Part shown: positions 28,453-38,725 of the stretch, piece by piece | Numbering within the stretch: position 1 is the stretch's first letter | How the letters are laid out: each line of letters begins with the position of its first letter | Source: Rhodeus uyekii | Taxonomy: Eukaryota; Chordata; Actinopteri; Cypriniformes; Acheilognathidae | Direction: 5' to 3' | Assembly (NCBI GenBank): GCA_037043235.1 | Contig: JAWRVZ010000288.1 | Span: forward strand, 465,001 to 529,000 | DNA: 64,000 nt | The notes under the pieces: model-generated | What the model was told of the DNA's origin: nothing | The model's input: the letters and a program-made list of their open reading frames with translations, nothing else | Databases searched by the model: none | Program-made: the position numbers and the translations under genes

Positions 28453-28814
28453 TGTTCAGGTAGGAAGAAGACAGGGTCGGCTGACGCTGAGACTCGTGAG
28501 GCTTTATTAACTCAAAGTGAAACCAAAAATAAACAAACAAATGGGGCGCTCGTTCGGCGCTCGGCGCTCAGTATCCCACGACAGGCTTTTAGAGTTTCTC
28601 TCCTGGCTGGCCGCGACTTCTCCCGGGCTCACGAGTCTCAGACGCTCTCTCTCTCCGTCCTCCTCTTCCTGGTGGCTTATATCCGGTCTCCTCCCGCCCG
28701 CTACTGCAACGACACACAGGTGTTTGTTATTTTGCACTTGACCCACTTACGCCGCGCTTGTCTTCCGACTCTCTCCCGTTGCCGACCTCGCTGAACCACG
28801 CCCCCCTCGCCACA
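28453..28814 (-). repeat. 3' LTR of Gypsy (Gmr1-like) element
   Basis: On the minus strand, begins TGTGGCGAGGGGGGCG right after the purine tract GGTGGGGG and carries GATATAAGCC (TATA) and AATAAAGCC signals. Ends near CCTACCTGAACA. The left end is approximate, since the partner LTR is not in the window. Transcription of a whole element would terminate here. Confidence 0.65.
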
Positions 28815-28831
28815 TACCCCCACCGTCCGAC

Positions 28832-30464
28832 TCAGGCCGGGGCACCATCCGGCCTGCAGCCCCCCCCCCCTCCGCCATTCCTGGAGAGGAAGTCAGCTAC
28901 CGCCATCTGCACCCCCGGCCTGTGGACCACCTTGAACTTAAACGGCTGTAATGCCAGATACCACCGGGTGATCCGTGCGTTGGTATCCTTCATGCGGTGG
29001 AGCCACTGCAGGGGTGCGTGGTCCGAACAGAGGGTGAATTCCCGCCCCAGGAGATAATATCGAAGAGTGAGGACCGCCCACCTGATGGCCAAACACTCCT
29101 TCTCTATGGTGCTGTACTTCGTCTCTCTCTTTGAGAGCTTCCGACTGATGTACAGCACCGGGCGTTCCTCACCCCTTATCTCCTGGGACAGGACTGCTCC
29201 CAGCCCCCTGTCCGATGCGTCAGTCTGCAACACAAAAGGGAGAGAAAAGTCAGGAGAGTGTAATAGCGGGCCGCCACACAGGGCAGCCTTAACCTGGGTG
29301 AAGGCCTGCTGGCACGGCTCCGTCCACTGGACCGGGTCTGGCGTTTCCTTTTTAGTGAGGTCAGTCAGCGGGCTGGTGAGGTCCGAATACTTAGGTACAA
29401 ACCTTCTATAATATCCCGTCAGCCCCAGGAACTGCCTCACCTCCTTTTTGGTCGCGGGCAGGTCGCAACTGCAGCAGTTTTATCAATTTGGGGACGCACC
29501 TGCCCATGGCCCAAGTGGAAACCCAGATACCTGACCTCCACCCGCCCAATCGCACACTTCCTTGGGTTGGCAGTCAGGCCGGCCTCCCTCCCTCCCTCCC
29601 TCCTGCGGCATATGCGGCATGCGGGCGCAGGACCTGGTCCATGAGGCACTGGAAAGTGGCCGGCGCTCCGAACAACCCAAAGGGAATGGTGACAAATTGG
29701 TGCAATCCGAACGGCGTTGTGAAGGCTGTTTTTTCTTTGGATAATGGAGATAAGGGGATCTGCCAATATCTCTTTGTCAAATCCAGTGTCGAATAAAAGC
29801 GAGCCTTACCGAGCCGATCAAGCAACTCGTCAACTCGCTGCATTGGATACGCGTCAAACTTTGACACGGCATTCACCTTGCGATAATCCACACAGAATCG
29901 AATCGAGCCGTCCGTTTTAGGAACCAAAACTATCGAGCTCGCCCAATTGCTGTGGGACTTTTCTATCACCCCCATATCAAGCATGGCCTCTAATTCGGCC
30001 TGAACCACTTTCTTTTTGTGTTCAGGCAGTCTATATGGACGGCTACGGACCACTACGCCCGGTTCAGTCTCAATATGGTACTGAATGGTACTGAATGAGA
30101 ACACGTCAGCGAACTCCGCTTGCAACCTGGCAATGTCAGTGAGCTGGGACGGCGAGAGGTGATCTCCCCCAGGGGCCAAAGCGAGAGATTGACTTTTGGT
30201 GTTCACCTCTGGCCCGAGATCCTCCTCCCCACTCACTGCCGTTGCCAGCATCACTGACCCCGCCTCGTTCCATTTTTTAAGGAGGTTGAGGTGGTATGTC
30301 TGACGTGCCCCGTTCCTATCCGTTCGAAGGACCTCATAATTGAGATCTCCAACTCGTCGTGTGACCTCAAAGGGCCCTTGCCACTTGGCGAGTAATTTGG
30401 AGCTGGATGTGGGGAGTAATACAAGAACCTTCTCTCCCGGTGTAAATTTACTCAGTTTGGTCAC
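28832..30464 (-). pseudogene. Gypsy pol: integrase C-terminus, reverse transcriptase and RNase H (broken)
   Basis: The frame 30464-29574 begins with the integrase C-terminal GPY/F-type module (FTPGEKVLVLLP, LAKWQGPFEV) and continues directly into the RT: WASSIVLVPKTDGSIRFC, DYRKVNAVSKFDAYPM, FYSTLDLTKRYWQIP. A frameshift lies near 29600, in a C/T-rich spot where YADD should follow. The second frame, 29440-28832, starts FLGLTGYYRRFVPKYS and has the RNase H core (LQTDASDRGLGAVLSQ, YSTIEKECLAIRWA). It ends in a glycine run at the C10 tract. The order integrase before RT in one frame is the key feature and is not the usual Gypsy order. Confidence 0.78.
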
Positions 30465-30548
30465 CTCTGTTGTACAGCTGGCTCTGTTTGTCTTGGGCCT
30501 GTAGCAAATCCTCCATGGAGAGCCGCCCCAAAGTGTGGAGTTTTGCTC

Positions 30549-31155
30549 TCAGGTCCAGTCTATTTTTCCAGTCTCGTTTTGGCTATTAGAAGGTCCGTCC
30601 TCCCAAGATTCTCTCAGGACGTCCAACACCCCACGGGGCTGACGTCCGTAGAGAAGCTCGAAGGGGGAAAACCCCGTGGAGGGTTGCGGGACATCCCGCA
30701 CAGCGAACAAGAGAGGCTCCAACCACTTATCCCAATTTTTGGCGTCTTCATGCACGAACTTCCGAATCATGTTTTTCAACGTGCGATTAAACCGCTCCAC
30801 CAGGCCATTTTTTGTGAGTGGTAGACGCTGGTGCGAACTGATTTAATGCCTAATAACTCATATAGTTCGTGCAAGGTACGTGACATAAACGCCGTGCCCT
30901 GATCAGTGAGAATCTCTAACGGGATTCCCACTCGGGAGATGATTCGAAACAGCGCCTCCGCAACACTCTTCGCTGAAATGCTGCGGAGGGCGACTGCCTC
31001 TGGGTATCGGGTTGCATAGTCGACTATCACTAATGCAAATCGATGCCCACGTGCAGAACGTTCCAATGGCCCGATGAGGTCCATGCCAATTCTCTTAAAG
31101 GGGACCTGCATAAGAGGAAGGGGGCACAACGGCGCTTTTGGGGCAGCCGGTGGGT
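30549..31155 (-). pseudogene. Gypsy integrase catalytic core (truncated by LINE-C, frameshifted)
   Basis: 31129-30776 has the core start (VPFKRIGMDLIGPLE), a second block DYATRYPEAVAL and the second aspartate in LTDQGTAFMS. A frameshift near 30790 leads to the frame with ERFNRTLKNMIRKF, which holds the catalytic glutamate, and on to LLYGRQPRG. The N-terminal zinc-binding part is missing because LINE-C is inserted at about 31156. The 5' half of the Gypsy element (gag, protease) is not found beyond the LINE. Confidence 0.75.
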
Positions 31156-31824
31156 TTAAGTCAAGTCAAGTCACCTTTATTTATATAGCGCTTTTTACAA
31201 TGTAGATTGTTTCAAAGCAGCTTTACAGGAAAAACAATATAAACAAAGTTTGTTTGGCTGAACAGAAGCCCCAAAAGAGCAGGCAAATCAATACAATTGA
31301 TGAATTTTAAGTGTTAAGTTTCCCCAACTGAGCAAGCCATAGGCGACAGCGGCAAGGAACCAAAACTCCGGCAGGTGACGTAACGAATGAAGAATAGAAT
31401 GGAGAAAAACCTTGGGAGAAACCAGGCTCAGTTGGGGGACCAGTTCTCCTCTGGCCAACAGCCAAACCGTGCATGATTATTATACAACAATTCAAGTCCA
31501 ATATGAAGTCCAATTTGGTCCGGTTAGAGACGGGTTCATGATCGTCAAAGGGGAGGGTCCAGTAGAGTCACGGTCTCCGCAGACACCCCAGGGCAGTGCT
31601 GTGCTCGTGTCCAGGTCCTTCATCTGATCTGGATACGGCCCGGATCCAGCTGCCCACGGTAACCTCGGAATAAACAGAGACCAATATCAGCGTAGATGCC
31701 ATTCTTCTTCTGATGTATCGAGTACATCAGGTGTTATGGGAATGTTCCCGGTTCCGGCTTATCTAAATTATGCAGCCTAACAATCATTTTACATGATTTG
31801 GATTAAAAATGTATGTATAATGTG

Positions 31825-33885
31825 TTATGTGTATGCCAGGTTGAAAAGATGTGTTTTTAGTCTACATTTAAACTGACAGAGTGTGTCTGCTTCCCGAACT
31901 GTAATAGGAAGACTGTTCCAGAGTTTAGGAGCTAAAAAGGAAAAGGATCGACCGCCAGCAGTTGACTTTGATATTCTAGGTATTATAAGCTGGTCAGTAT
32001 TTTGGGATCGTAATAGACGTGAAGGACTATAATGTGTTAAGAGATTGCTCAAGTACTGTGGAGCTAAACCATTTAATGCTTTGTAAGTAATTAGCAAGAT
32101 TTTAAAATGTATTTGGTGTTTAATAGGAAGCCAGTGCAGGTTTGACAGAACTGGGCTAATATGCTCATACTTCCTGGTTCTAGTAAGAACTCGAGCTGCT
32201 GCATTTTGGACCAGTTGGAATTTGTTTATTAAGCGTGCAGGGCAACCACCTAGTAAAGCATTACAATAATCTAGCCTTGAACTCATGAACGCATGAACTA
32301 ACTTTTCCGCATTTGTCTTAGATAGCATATGTCGCAATTTAGATATATTTTTAAGATGGAAGAACGCCGTTTTACAGATGCTAGAAACATGGCTTTCAAA
32401 TGAAAGATTGGTATCAAAGAGCACACCCAGGTTTCTAACTGACGACGAAGACTTGACAGAGCAGCCATCGAGTGTTAGGCAATAGTCTAGATTATTATGT
32501 GCCGAACTTTTTGGTCTAATAATTAGAATCTCTGTTTTTTCAGAATTTAGCAGTAGAACGTTATTAGTCATCCAATTTTTTATATCGGTTATGCATTCTG
32601 TTAATTTAATGAATTTGTTCGTTTCATCAGGATGAGAAGAAATATAGAGCTGAGTATCATCAGCGTAACAATGAAAGCTAATGCCATGCTTCCTAATAAC
32701 TGCACCCAAAGGAAGCATGTACAGGGTGAAAAGCAATGGTCCTAGTACTGAACCTTGAGGAACTCCATACTGAACCTGTGACCGATATGACATCTCATTT
32801 AATGCTACAAACTGATAACGCTCAGATAAGTATGACTTGAACCAGGCTAATGCAACTCCACTAATGCCAACATAATTTTCAAGTCTATTCAGAAGGATTT
32901 TGTGGTCAATTGTATCAAATGCAGCACTAAGGTCCAGTAACACTAACAGAGAGATACAACCACGATCGGATGATAAGAGCAAATCATTTGTAACTCCAAT
33001 GAGAGCAGTCTCAGTACTATGATATGGTCTAAATCCTGACTGGAAATCCTCGTAGATGCTGTTTCTTTCTAGAAAGGAACATAGTTGTAAAGATATTGCC
33101 TTTTCTAGAATCTTTGACAAGAAAGGTAGATTCGATATCGGCCTGTAATTAACTAATTCTGTAGGATCAAGTTGTGGTTTTTTAATAAGCAGTTTAATTA
33201 CAGCCAGCTTAAAGGTTTTTGGTACGTATCCTAATGACAAAGAAGAATTAATAATATTAAGAATAGGATCTATGATTTCTGGAAGCATCTCTTTCAGTAG
33301 CTTAGTCGGTATTGGGTCTAGCATACATGTTGTTGATTTTGATGATTTAACGAGTTCAGACAATTCTTCCTCCCCAATAGCAATGAAGGATTGGAATTTT
33401 TCTTCAGGGACACTAAAATGTACTGTATTTTGGAATATTGTAGTAGATTGTTGCATGTTTATTATTTTCTCTCTAATATTATTAATTTTGCAAGTAAAGA
33501 AGTCCATGAAGTCATTAGTGCTGTGCTGATTTAAAGCATCTGGGGTTGAGGCTTTATTTCTTGTTAATTTAGTCACTGTATCAAATAAATACCTAGGGTT
33601 GTATTTGTTGTCTTCTAAGAGGGTAGAAAAGTAAGTAGATCTAGCTGATCTTAAGGCCTTTCTGAATGCAATAGAGCTGTCCTTCCATGAAATGCGAAAA
33701 ACCTCTAGCTTAGTTTTTTTCCAGCTCCGCTCCATTTTTCTGGCTGCTCTCTTGAGGGCCCGGGTGTGCTCGTTGTACCACGGTGTTGGACTATTTTCTT
33801 TAATCTTCTTTAAGCGTAACGGGGCAACAGTGTCTAAAGTGCTGGAAAAGAGAGAGTTTATAGTTTCTGTTGCAACATCAAGTTC
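31825..33885 (-). pseudogene. LINE-C ORF2, reverse transcriptase part
   Basis: An open frame with CMLDPIPTKLLKEMLP, NYRPISNLPFLSKILE, SGFRPYHSTETALIGV, LLDLSAAFDTIDH, GVPQGSVLGPLLF and the intact catalytic YADDTQLY. A long C-terminal domain follows, ending LKTHLFNLAY. It is classic CR1/L2 type. Nothing inside this part is broken. It is separated from the endonuclease only by the MITE at 33894-34640. Confidence 0.85.
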
Positions 33886-33893
33886 TTCTAGGC

Positions 33894-34640
33894 CAGGGGT
33901 CGGCAACCCGCGGCTCCGGAGCCGCATGCGGCTCTTTCACCCCTGTGCTGCGGCTCTTTCATCCCATACACGTAAATTGTAGCAGCGGTCCCGCTGTGAA
34001 AAGGGCCATGTGAGAGGAATAAGAGCGCTGTTTCAGGGGACTTTTATTCTGAAACTACGACGCGCATTAGTTCAGAAAGTTAAACGGTTCAGTTCAGAGT
34101 GAATCATATATCACTCACCGCGGCAGATATCAGTTAACTATTACACATGAACGCTGGAGAAAAGCCAATAACTTGGTTAACAGCCTCGGAACGAGTGCCT
34201 ATTGTGTGTTTGTGCGTCTTAGGAGAGTGAGTTCACAATTACCACTATGTTTGCTTATGCACATACTCGTCTTTGTTATGACGCATTTATTGAAGTGTTA
34301 TAGCCCGATGCTAATTTAGCTGTGCTTCATTTTCTGTGTTTACATTTTGATCTGCTATGTTCAGATAAAGTAATAATAATTAATGACAGTAATTGTGTTC
34401 ATGTATTAGGGGAGAAGCCAATAGTTTGTATATATATATATATATATATGTGTGTAATTCTGTTAAGAGAATCTTGTTTTATCTGTCACAGGAAACCCCC
34501 CCCCCCCCCCCCCCTCAACAGAATGATCGCTCCGTATCCCTTATATATATATAAACCTTAGATTGTGGCTCCGGACATATTTGAAAATAAAAATTTTTGT
34601 TAAATATGGCTCTTTCAACATTAAAGGTTGCCGACCCCTG
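33894..34640. mobile_element. hAT MITE (747 bp) with exact 8-bp TSD
   Basis: Ends are CAGGGGTCGGCAACC and GGTTGCCGACCCCTG, a perfect 15-bp inverted repeat. Flanked by TTCTAGGC at 33886-33893 and 34641-34648. Contains GCGGCTCTTTC subrepeats near the left, a (TA)n run and a C15 run near the right. No transposase. It is the sole visible lesion in LINE-C ORF2. Confidence 0.93.
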
Positions 34641-35540
34641 TTCTAGGCTATCTGGGATGTTAAGTAGATGAAACTGATCGGGAAGATTATTTATAAAGCT
34701 ATCTTTTGTGTTAGGAGTGATAGTTCTACTATATTTATAACAGGGAGTTAGTTTTTCGACTTTGGCTAAAGGTAATCTACACGCAACTAAGTAATGATCT
34801 GAGATGTCATCGCTCTGCTGCAGAATTTGAACAGTATCAACATTGATCCCATATGACAATATTAGATCTAAAGTATGATTACGAGAATGAGTGGGTCCTG
34901 ATACATGTTGTGTAACTTCAATAGAGTTTAAAATGTCTCTAAATGCCAATCCCAATGCGTCTTTTTCATTATCTACATGGATGTTAAAATCACCGACGAT
35001 TATGACTTTATCTGCAGACATTACTAATCCTGAGAGAAAATCAGCAAATTCTTTGATAAAGTCTGTATGGTGCCCTGGTGGCCTGTATAGAATAGCCAGC
35101 ACAAAAGTTAAACAGGAATTATTACTTGCACTAGATAATTTTACATTGAGGACCATCACTTCAAAAGAATTATATTTCAAATTAGACCTTTGAGCAGTAC
35201 TGATCGTGTTACTATAAATTACAGCAACACCTCCTCCTTTACCTTTCAGACGAGGCTCATGTTTATAACAGTAATCTTGAGGGGTGGACTCATTTAAAGT
35301 AATATAATCGTCTGGTTTTAGCCAAGTTTCTGTCAAACACAGCACATCTAGTTTATGATCTGTAATCATATCATTTACAATAAGTGCTTTTGAGGAAAGG
35401 GATCGTATATTCAGTAACCCAAGCTTTATCATTTGTTCATTTGTGTTATATCCGTTCTTAGCTGTTTGTAAATCAATTAAATTTTTACTCTTAAACGATT
35501 TTGAGAGATTTTTGTATTTGCTAATTCGGGGAACAGACAC
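34641..35540 (-). pseudogene. LINE-C ORF2, endonuclease part
   Basis: Starts about 35540; KLGLLNIRSLSSKALIVND, LCLTETWLKPDD, GGGVAVIYSN, LAILYRPPGHH, IIVGDFNIHVDN, NHTLDLILS and SDDISDHYLV give all endonuclease blocks intact. The last LINE-derived residues before the MITE are IPDSLEQ-like. The frame then runs on into MITE sequence to 34515, which is not native. Confidence 0.84.
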
Positions 35541-35672
35541 AATCTCTATAGGATGATATCTAGGTGAAAGAGTCTCTATGTGTTGGAATTTATCTGACCT
35601 CTGTGACGTGAGACAGCTAGCAGACGGTCGGTTTAGCCAGTTTGTCTGCTTCCTGACCTGGACCCCAGTTAG

Positions 35673-36536
35673 TCAAGGTTTAGCTCTAAGACTATATGCC
35701 AAATTACTAGAGAGAAGAGCGGCACCATCCCAGGTGGGATGAATACCATCTCTTTTCAACAGGTCAGGTCTGCCCCAAAAACTTTTCCAATTGTCTATAA
35801 ACCCTATGTTATTCCGCGGGCACCACTTAGACATCCAGCCATTGAGTGAGGATAATCTGCTAAGCATCTCAACACTCCTGCACATAGGAAGAGGGCCAGA
35901 GCAAATTACGGTGCCTGACATCGTACTTGCGAGTTCACACACCTCTTTAATATTACTTTTAATGATCTCCGACTGACGAAGTCGGACATCATTAGCGCCG
36001 ACGTGAATAACAATCTTAGAATATTTACGATTAGCCTTAGCCAGCACTTTTAAATTTGCTTTGACGTCAGGCGCTCTGGCTCCCGGCAAACATGTGACTA
36101 TGGTGGCTGGAGTCTCTATTTTCACATTCCGAGTAATAGAATCGCCAATCACTAGGGCACTTTCAACAGGTTTCTCAGTGGGTGCGTCACTGAGTGGGGA
36201 GTTTGATGTTCTGATCGGAATGGAACAGTGGTTTTTTGACCCGCGATTATGCTGTCTCACAGTCACCCAGTTGCCCTGCTGCACGGGCTCTACAGCCGGA
36301 ACCGAACAATGTACAGGGTTTGCTAAGCTAGTCGCATCCAAAGTAGTATCTAAAGCCCTTGCATTCTTACTATCCTCAATTAAAGTTTGGATGCGTGTCT
36401 CTAATTCTGAAACCTTCTCTGTCAGCCTAACTATGTCCCTACATTTATGACATGTGAACCCTTCACAGCTGACAGAGACAGAAAGACTATGCATGAAGCA
36501 GGCAGTGCAAGTGACAATTTTGAGAGAAGATGACAT
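35673..36536 (-). CDS. LINE-C ORF1: zinc-binding N-terminus, coiled coil and SGNH-type esterase
   Basis: A 287-residue intact frame. Residues 10-40 contain paired cysteines (CTACFMHS, CEGFTCHKC) like the small zinc/PHD-type finger of CR1 ORF1. Residues 41-60 can form a coiled coil (LTEKVSELETRIQTL). Residues 125-285 are an SGNH hydrolase: block I GDSITR, block III GANDV (GxND) and block V DGIHP (DxxH). The latter carry the catalytic Ser, Asn and Asp-His. In CR1-type LINEs this esterase has been suggested to help membrane or RNP interactions; here that is family knowledge only. It lies 132 nt upstream of ORF2. Confidence 0.82.
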   Translation of the reverse strand: MSSSLKIVTCTACFMHSLSVSVSCEGFTCHKCRDIVRLTEKVSELETRIQTLIEDSKNARALDTTLDATSLANPVHCSVPAVEPVQQGNWVTVRQHNRGSKNHCSIPIRTSNSPLSDAPTEKPVESALVIGDSITRNVKIETPATIVTCLPGARAPDVKANLKVLAKANRKYSKIVIHVGANDVRLRQSEIIKSNIKEVCELASTMSGTVICSGPLPMCRSVEMLSRLSSLNGWMSKWCPRNNIGFIDNWKSFWGRPDLLKRDGIHPTWDGAALLSSNLAYSLRAKP

Positions 36537-36879
36537 GACTCACCGCGTGTGTTGATCCAACTTGTTGACCTGTTGTTTGATGAAGTCGGGAAAAAAAAAA
36601 AAAAAAAGGCGCGAGCGAGAAAAACGCTGTATGCACGGACAGTAAGATAGCACAATGCTAACACGTTTAGCGACTTAGATTAAAGCTAACGATTACAATA
36701 TATATTAAATAATCTAATATTGTATTTAGCAATACAAACGAACGTCGAGTTTAAGATATAAAAAATCAAGTTTATATGACAGTACAAACGCAAACGCAAT
36801 CCACTCGAGCAGCCCATCATTTATATTCCGTATAAACAATCCACGTTGTCCTCCCTTGTAGCAACGATGTACACTTATC

Positions 36880-37395
36880 ATTTTACTGGGATATTCCTCC
36901 ACGCAATCCTCAGTTATCCGTACTGGTCCAATTCTTTAAGTTGTCTTATTGTAAGTACTTTGGCTTCTTCAGTAGTTCCGTTTAGCCGTATCATCACTTT
37001 GCAATTCCTTGTCCATGTAGATTGAATCTTGTTCTGTTTCCTCAGAATGCGTGCGTCGGGGCATTTCCTCAGAATGCCTCTGTCGGGGCATTATCACCAA
37101 CTTTGTCTCCGGCCACTCTGTTGGCATACGTTCGGTGTTTTGTTTCCAGACCGCTTATAATTAAATCCTCCATTCACGTGTATTGTTCCAAATCGTCAAT
37201 CCTTCTCTCAAGTTCTTAAATTCTCTTATCTTTCTCTTTCACAAGATTCTTCAGTTGTTTAACTTCATCCACCGGATCAAGTAGCATAGCTTGTTGTTTA
37301 GCTACTTTGATCAATTCGTCCGACATGAAGTTTAGAGATTTCCTAATCTCCTCCAACTCTTCCTCCACTACGCTACTGATTTTCTTCGGTGTCAT
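36880..37395 (-). pseudogene. L1-like ORF1 fragment (coiled-coil and RNA-binding part)
   Basis: Minus-strand reading from an ATG at 37395 gives MTPKKISSVVEEELEEI, then LVKEKDKRI, a stop, ELERRIDDLEQYT, another stop and EDLIISGLETKHRTYAN. Further left is VMIRLNGTTEEAKVLTIRQL. This is the heptad and RRM-like layout of L1-clade ORF1 in fish. At least three stops make it a relic. No ORF2 of this element was found. Confidence 0.6.
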
Positions 37396-37804
37396 TTTTG
37401 TTTATTTTTTTGTTCTGTTTCAGTAAAAATCCTGAATCACATTCTCTTGTGAACGATCATGCTCTCTTGCGTCTCGCACCTGCCAAGAAACTATATTGAG
37501 AAACTTCACTTCACTCTTGGTAACACTAGAGGTTAAAAGGTGACTGTTAATCTCTTATTAATTTGATAAATTTCATCATTTCTGTCAGACAATGAACATG
37601 TCCATTTTTGATAGTCCTGTGGTGTGACTGATCTAGTTTGAAAAAAAAGAAAAATATAAAAAAAAAATCAGGTTTACAACAATGAACTTATTCGGTTACT
37701 ATAATGTCCAATATAGCAATGACTCAAAATGACTGTCAAAGGGAAAAAGTTCTGTGGTAATAATTAAGTAATGATATCTATATTAAGTCAGATGTCTAGC
37801 CTAT

Positions 37805-37816
<12 letters not shown>

Positions 37817-37866
<50 letters not shown>
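37817..37866. repeat. (TA)n microsatellite
   Basis: An A-run followed by about 25 AT dinucleotides. Confidence 0.95.
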
Positions 37867-37868
<2 letters not shown>

Positions 37869-37996
37869 ATATTATACATAAACATAAATATATATCTGTC
37901 TTCATTTGTTTGTTGTATGTGTATGTTAACAGTCACTGATCATTGTTTTTAAAGTGATTTTTTTGTTTAAAATGTTGGCTCTAACAGGTTGTCATG

Positions 37997-38725
37997 TGTC
38001 AGGTTTTAGGAGAGTGAGGACTCAATTTGCAAAAAGGAGGAACTTTATTAACAAAATCAAACATACCGTCCCAGGGGGGAAAAAATAGAATCTTGACTAG
38101 GCAAGACAAGGTAAGGCAGCACATGAAACTGGAACGACATAGAATAACGACACGACTGACGACTAGAAATGACAACGAAGCGACATAGAACAGCAAATAT
38201 GAGGAGATAAAATATACATAGGAGGAAGGGTAATTGATGAGAACACAGCTGGGACAAATCAAATTTAAGCAGGGAAACAAGGTGGAAGCGTTACACATAG
38301 ACGAGACATGAACATGCAGTCAATGCGAATGCGCATCGCCGCGTGTCCACATTGAACAAAGACGCAACATGAAAACATGCAGCTGATGAAAACATGAACC
38401 ACGTGCTCACAACACTGCACACGGACCCGAGAGAGCACGGCTCGAGCAGAGCTTGAACCACGGCCAATCACAAAACATAGACTGCACGAGAACGGACGAA
38501 CACACGGGTCATGAATGTCCGAATCCCGACACAAACCGAAACCAGATAAGACCAGCCTCAGGATCGGACATCATAACCGCACATAAGACGTTACACAGAC
38601 AACCGTGCGCACGGCCCAAATCCTCGAAGCCGTGCACACACATCAAATACGAGACATTACGGTAGTGTTAGAGCTCTGCCACAAAACCAAGAAATTACTA
38701 GATCGAATGCGGCAGAACCCTGACA
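37997..38725 (-). mobile_element. solo LTR (729 bp) with 6-bp flanking duplication
   Basis: Plus-strand ends TGTCAGGTTTTAGG and GCAGAACCCTGACA, flanked by GTCATG at 37991-37996 and 38726-38731. Sense orientation is minus, judged from GTTAATAAAGTTCC. There are no coding regions. A 5- or 6-bp duplication with TG...CA ends identifies a solo LTR. Confidence 0.8.

Larger units (their letters stand above)
31156..36670 (-). mobile_element. CR1/L2-type LINE (LINE-C), nearly full length
   Basis: Minus strand; ORF1 36536-35673, ORF2 35540-31825, 3' UTR with AGCGCTATATAAATAAAGG and a terminal GACTTGACTTGACTTAAA tail at 31156. A hAT MITE (33894-34640) interrupts ORF2. Removing the MITE and one 8-bp duplication restores an exact multiple of three, so it was probably intact before that insertion. 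It inserted in the Gypsy integrase. The A-rich run at 36590-36607 lies in its 5' UTR. The 5' boundary is approximate. Confidence 0.82.
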
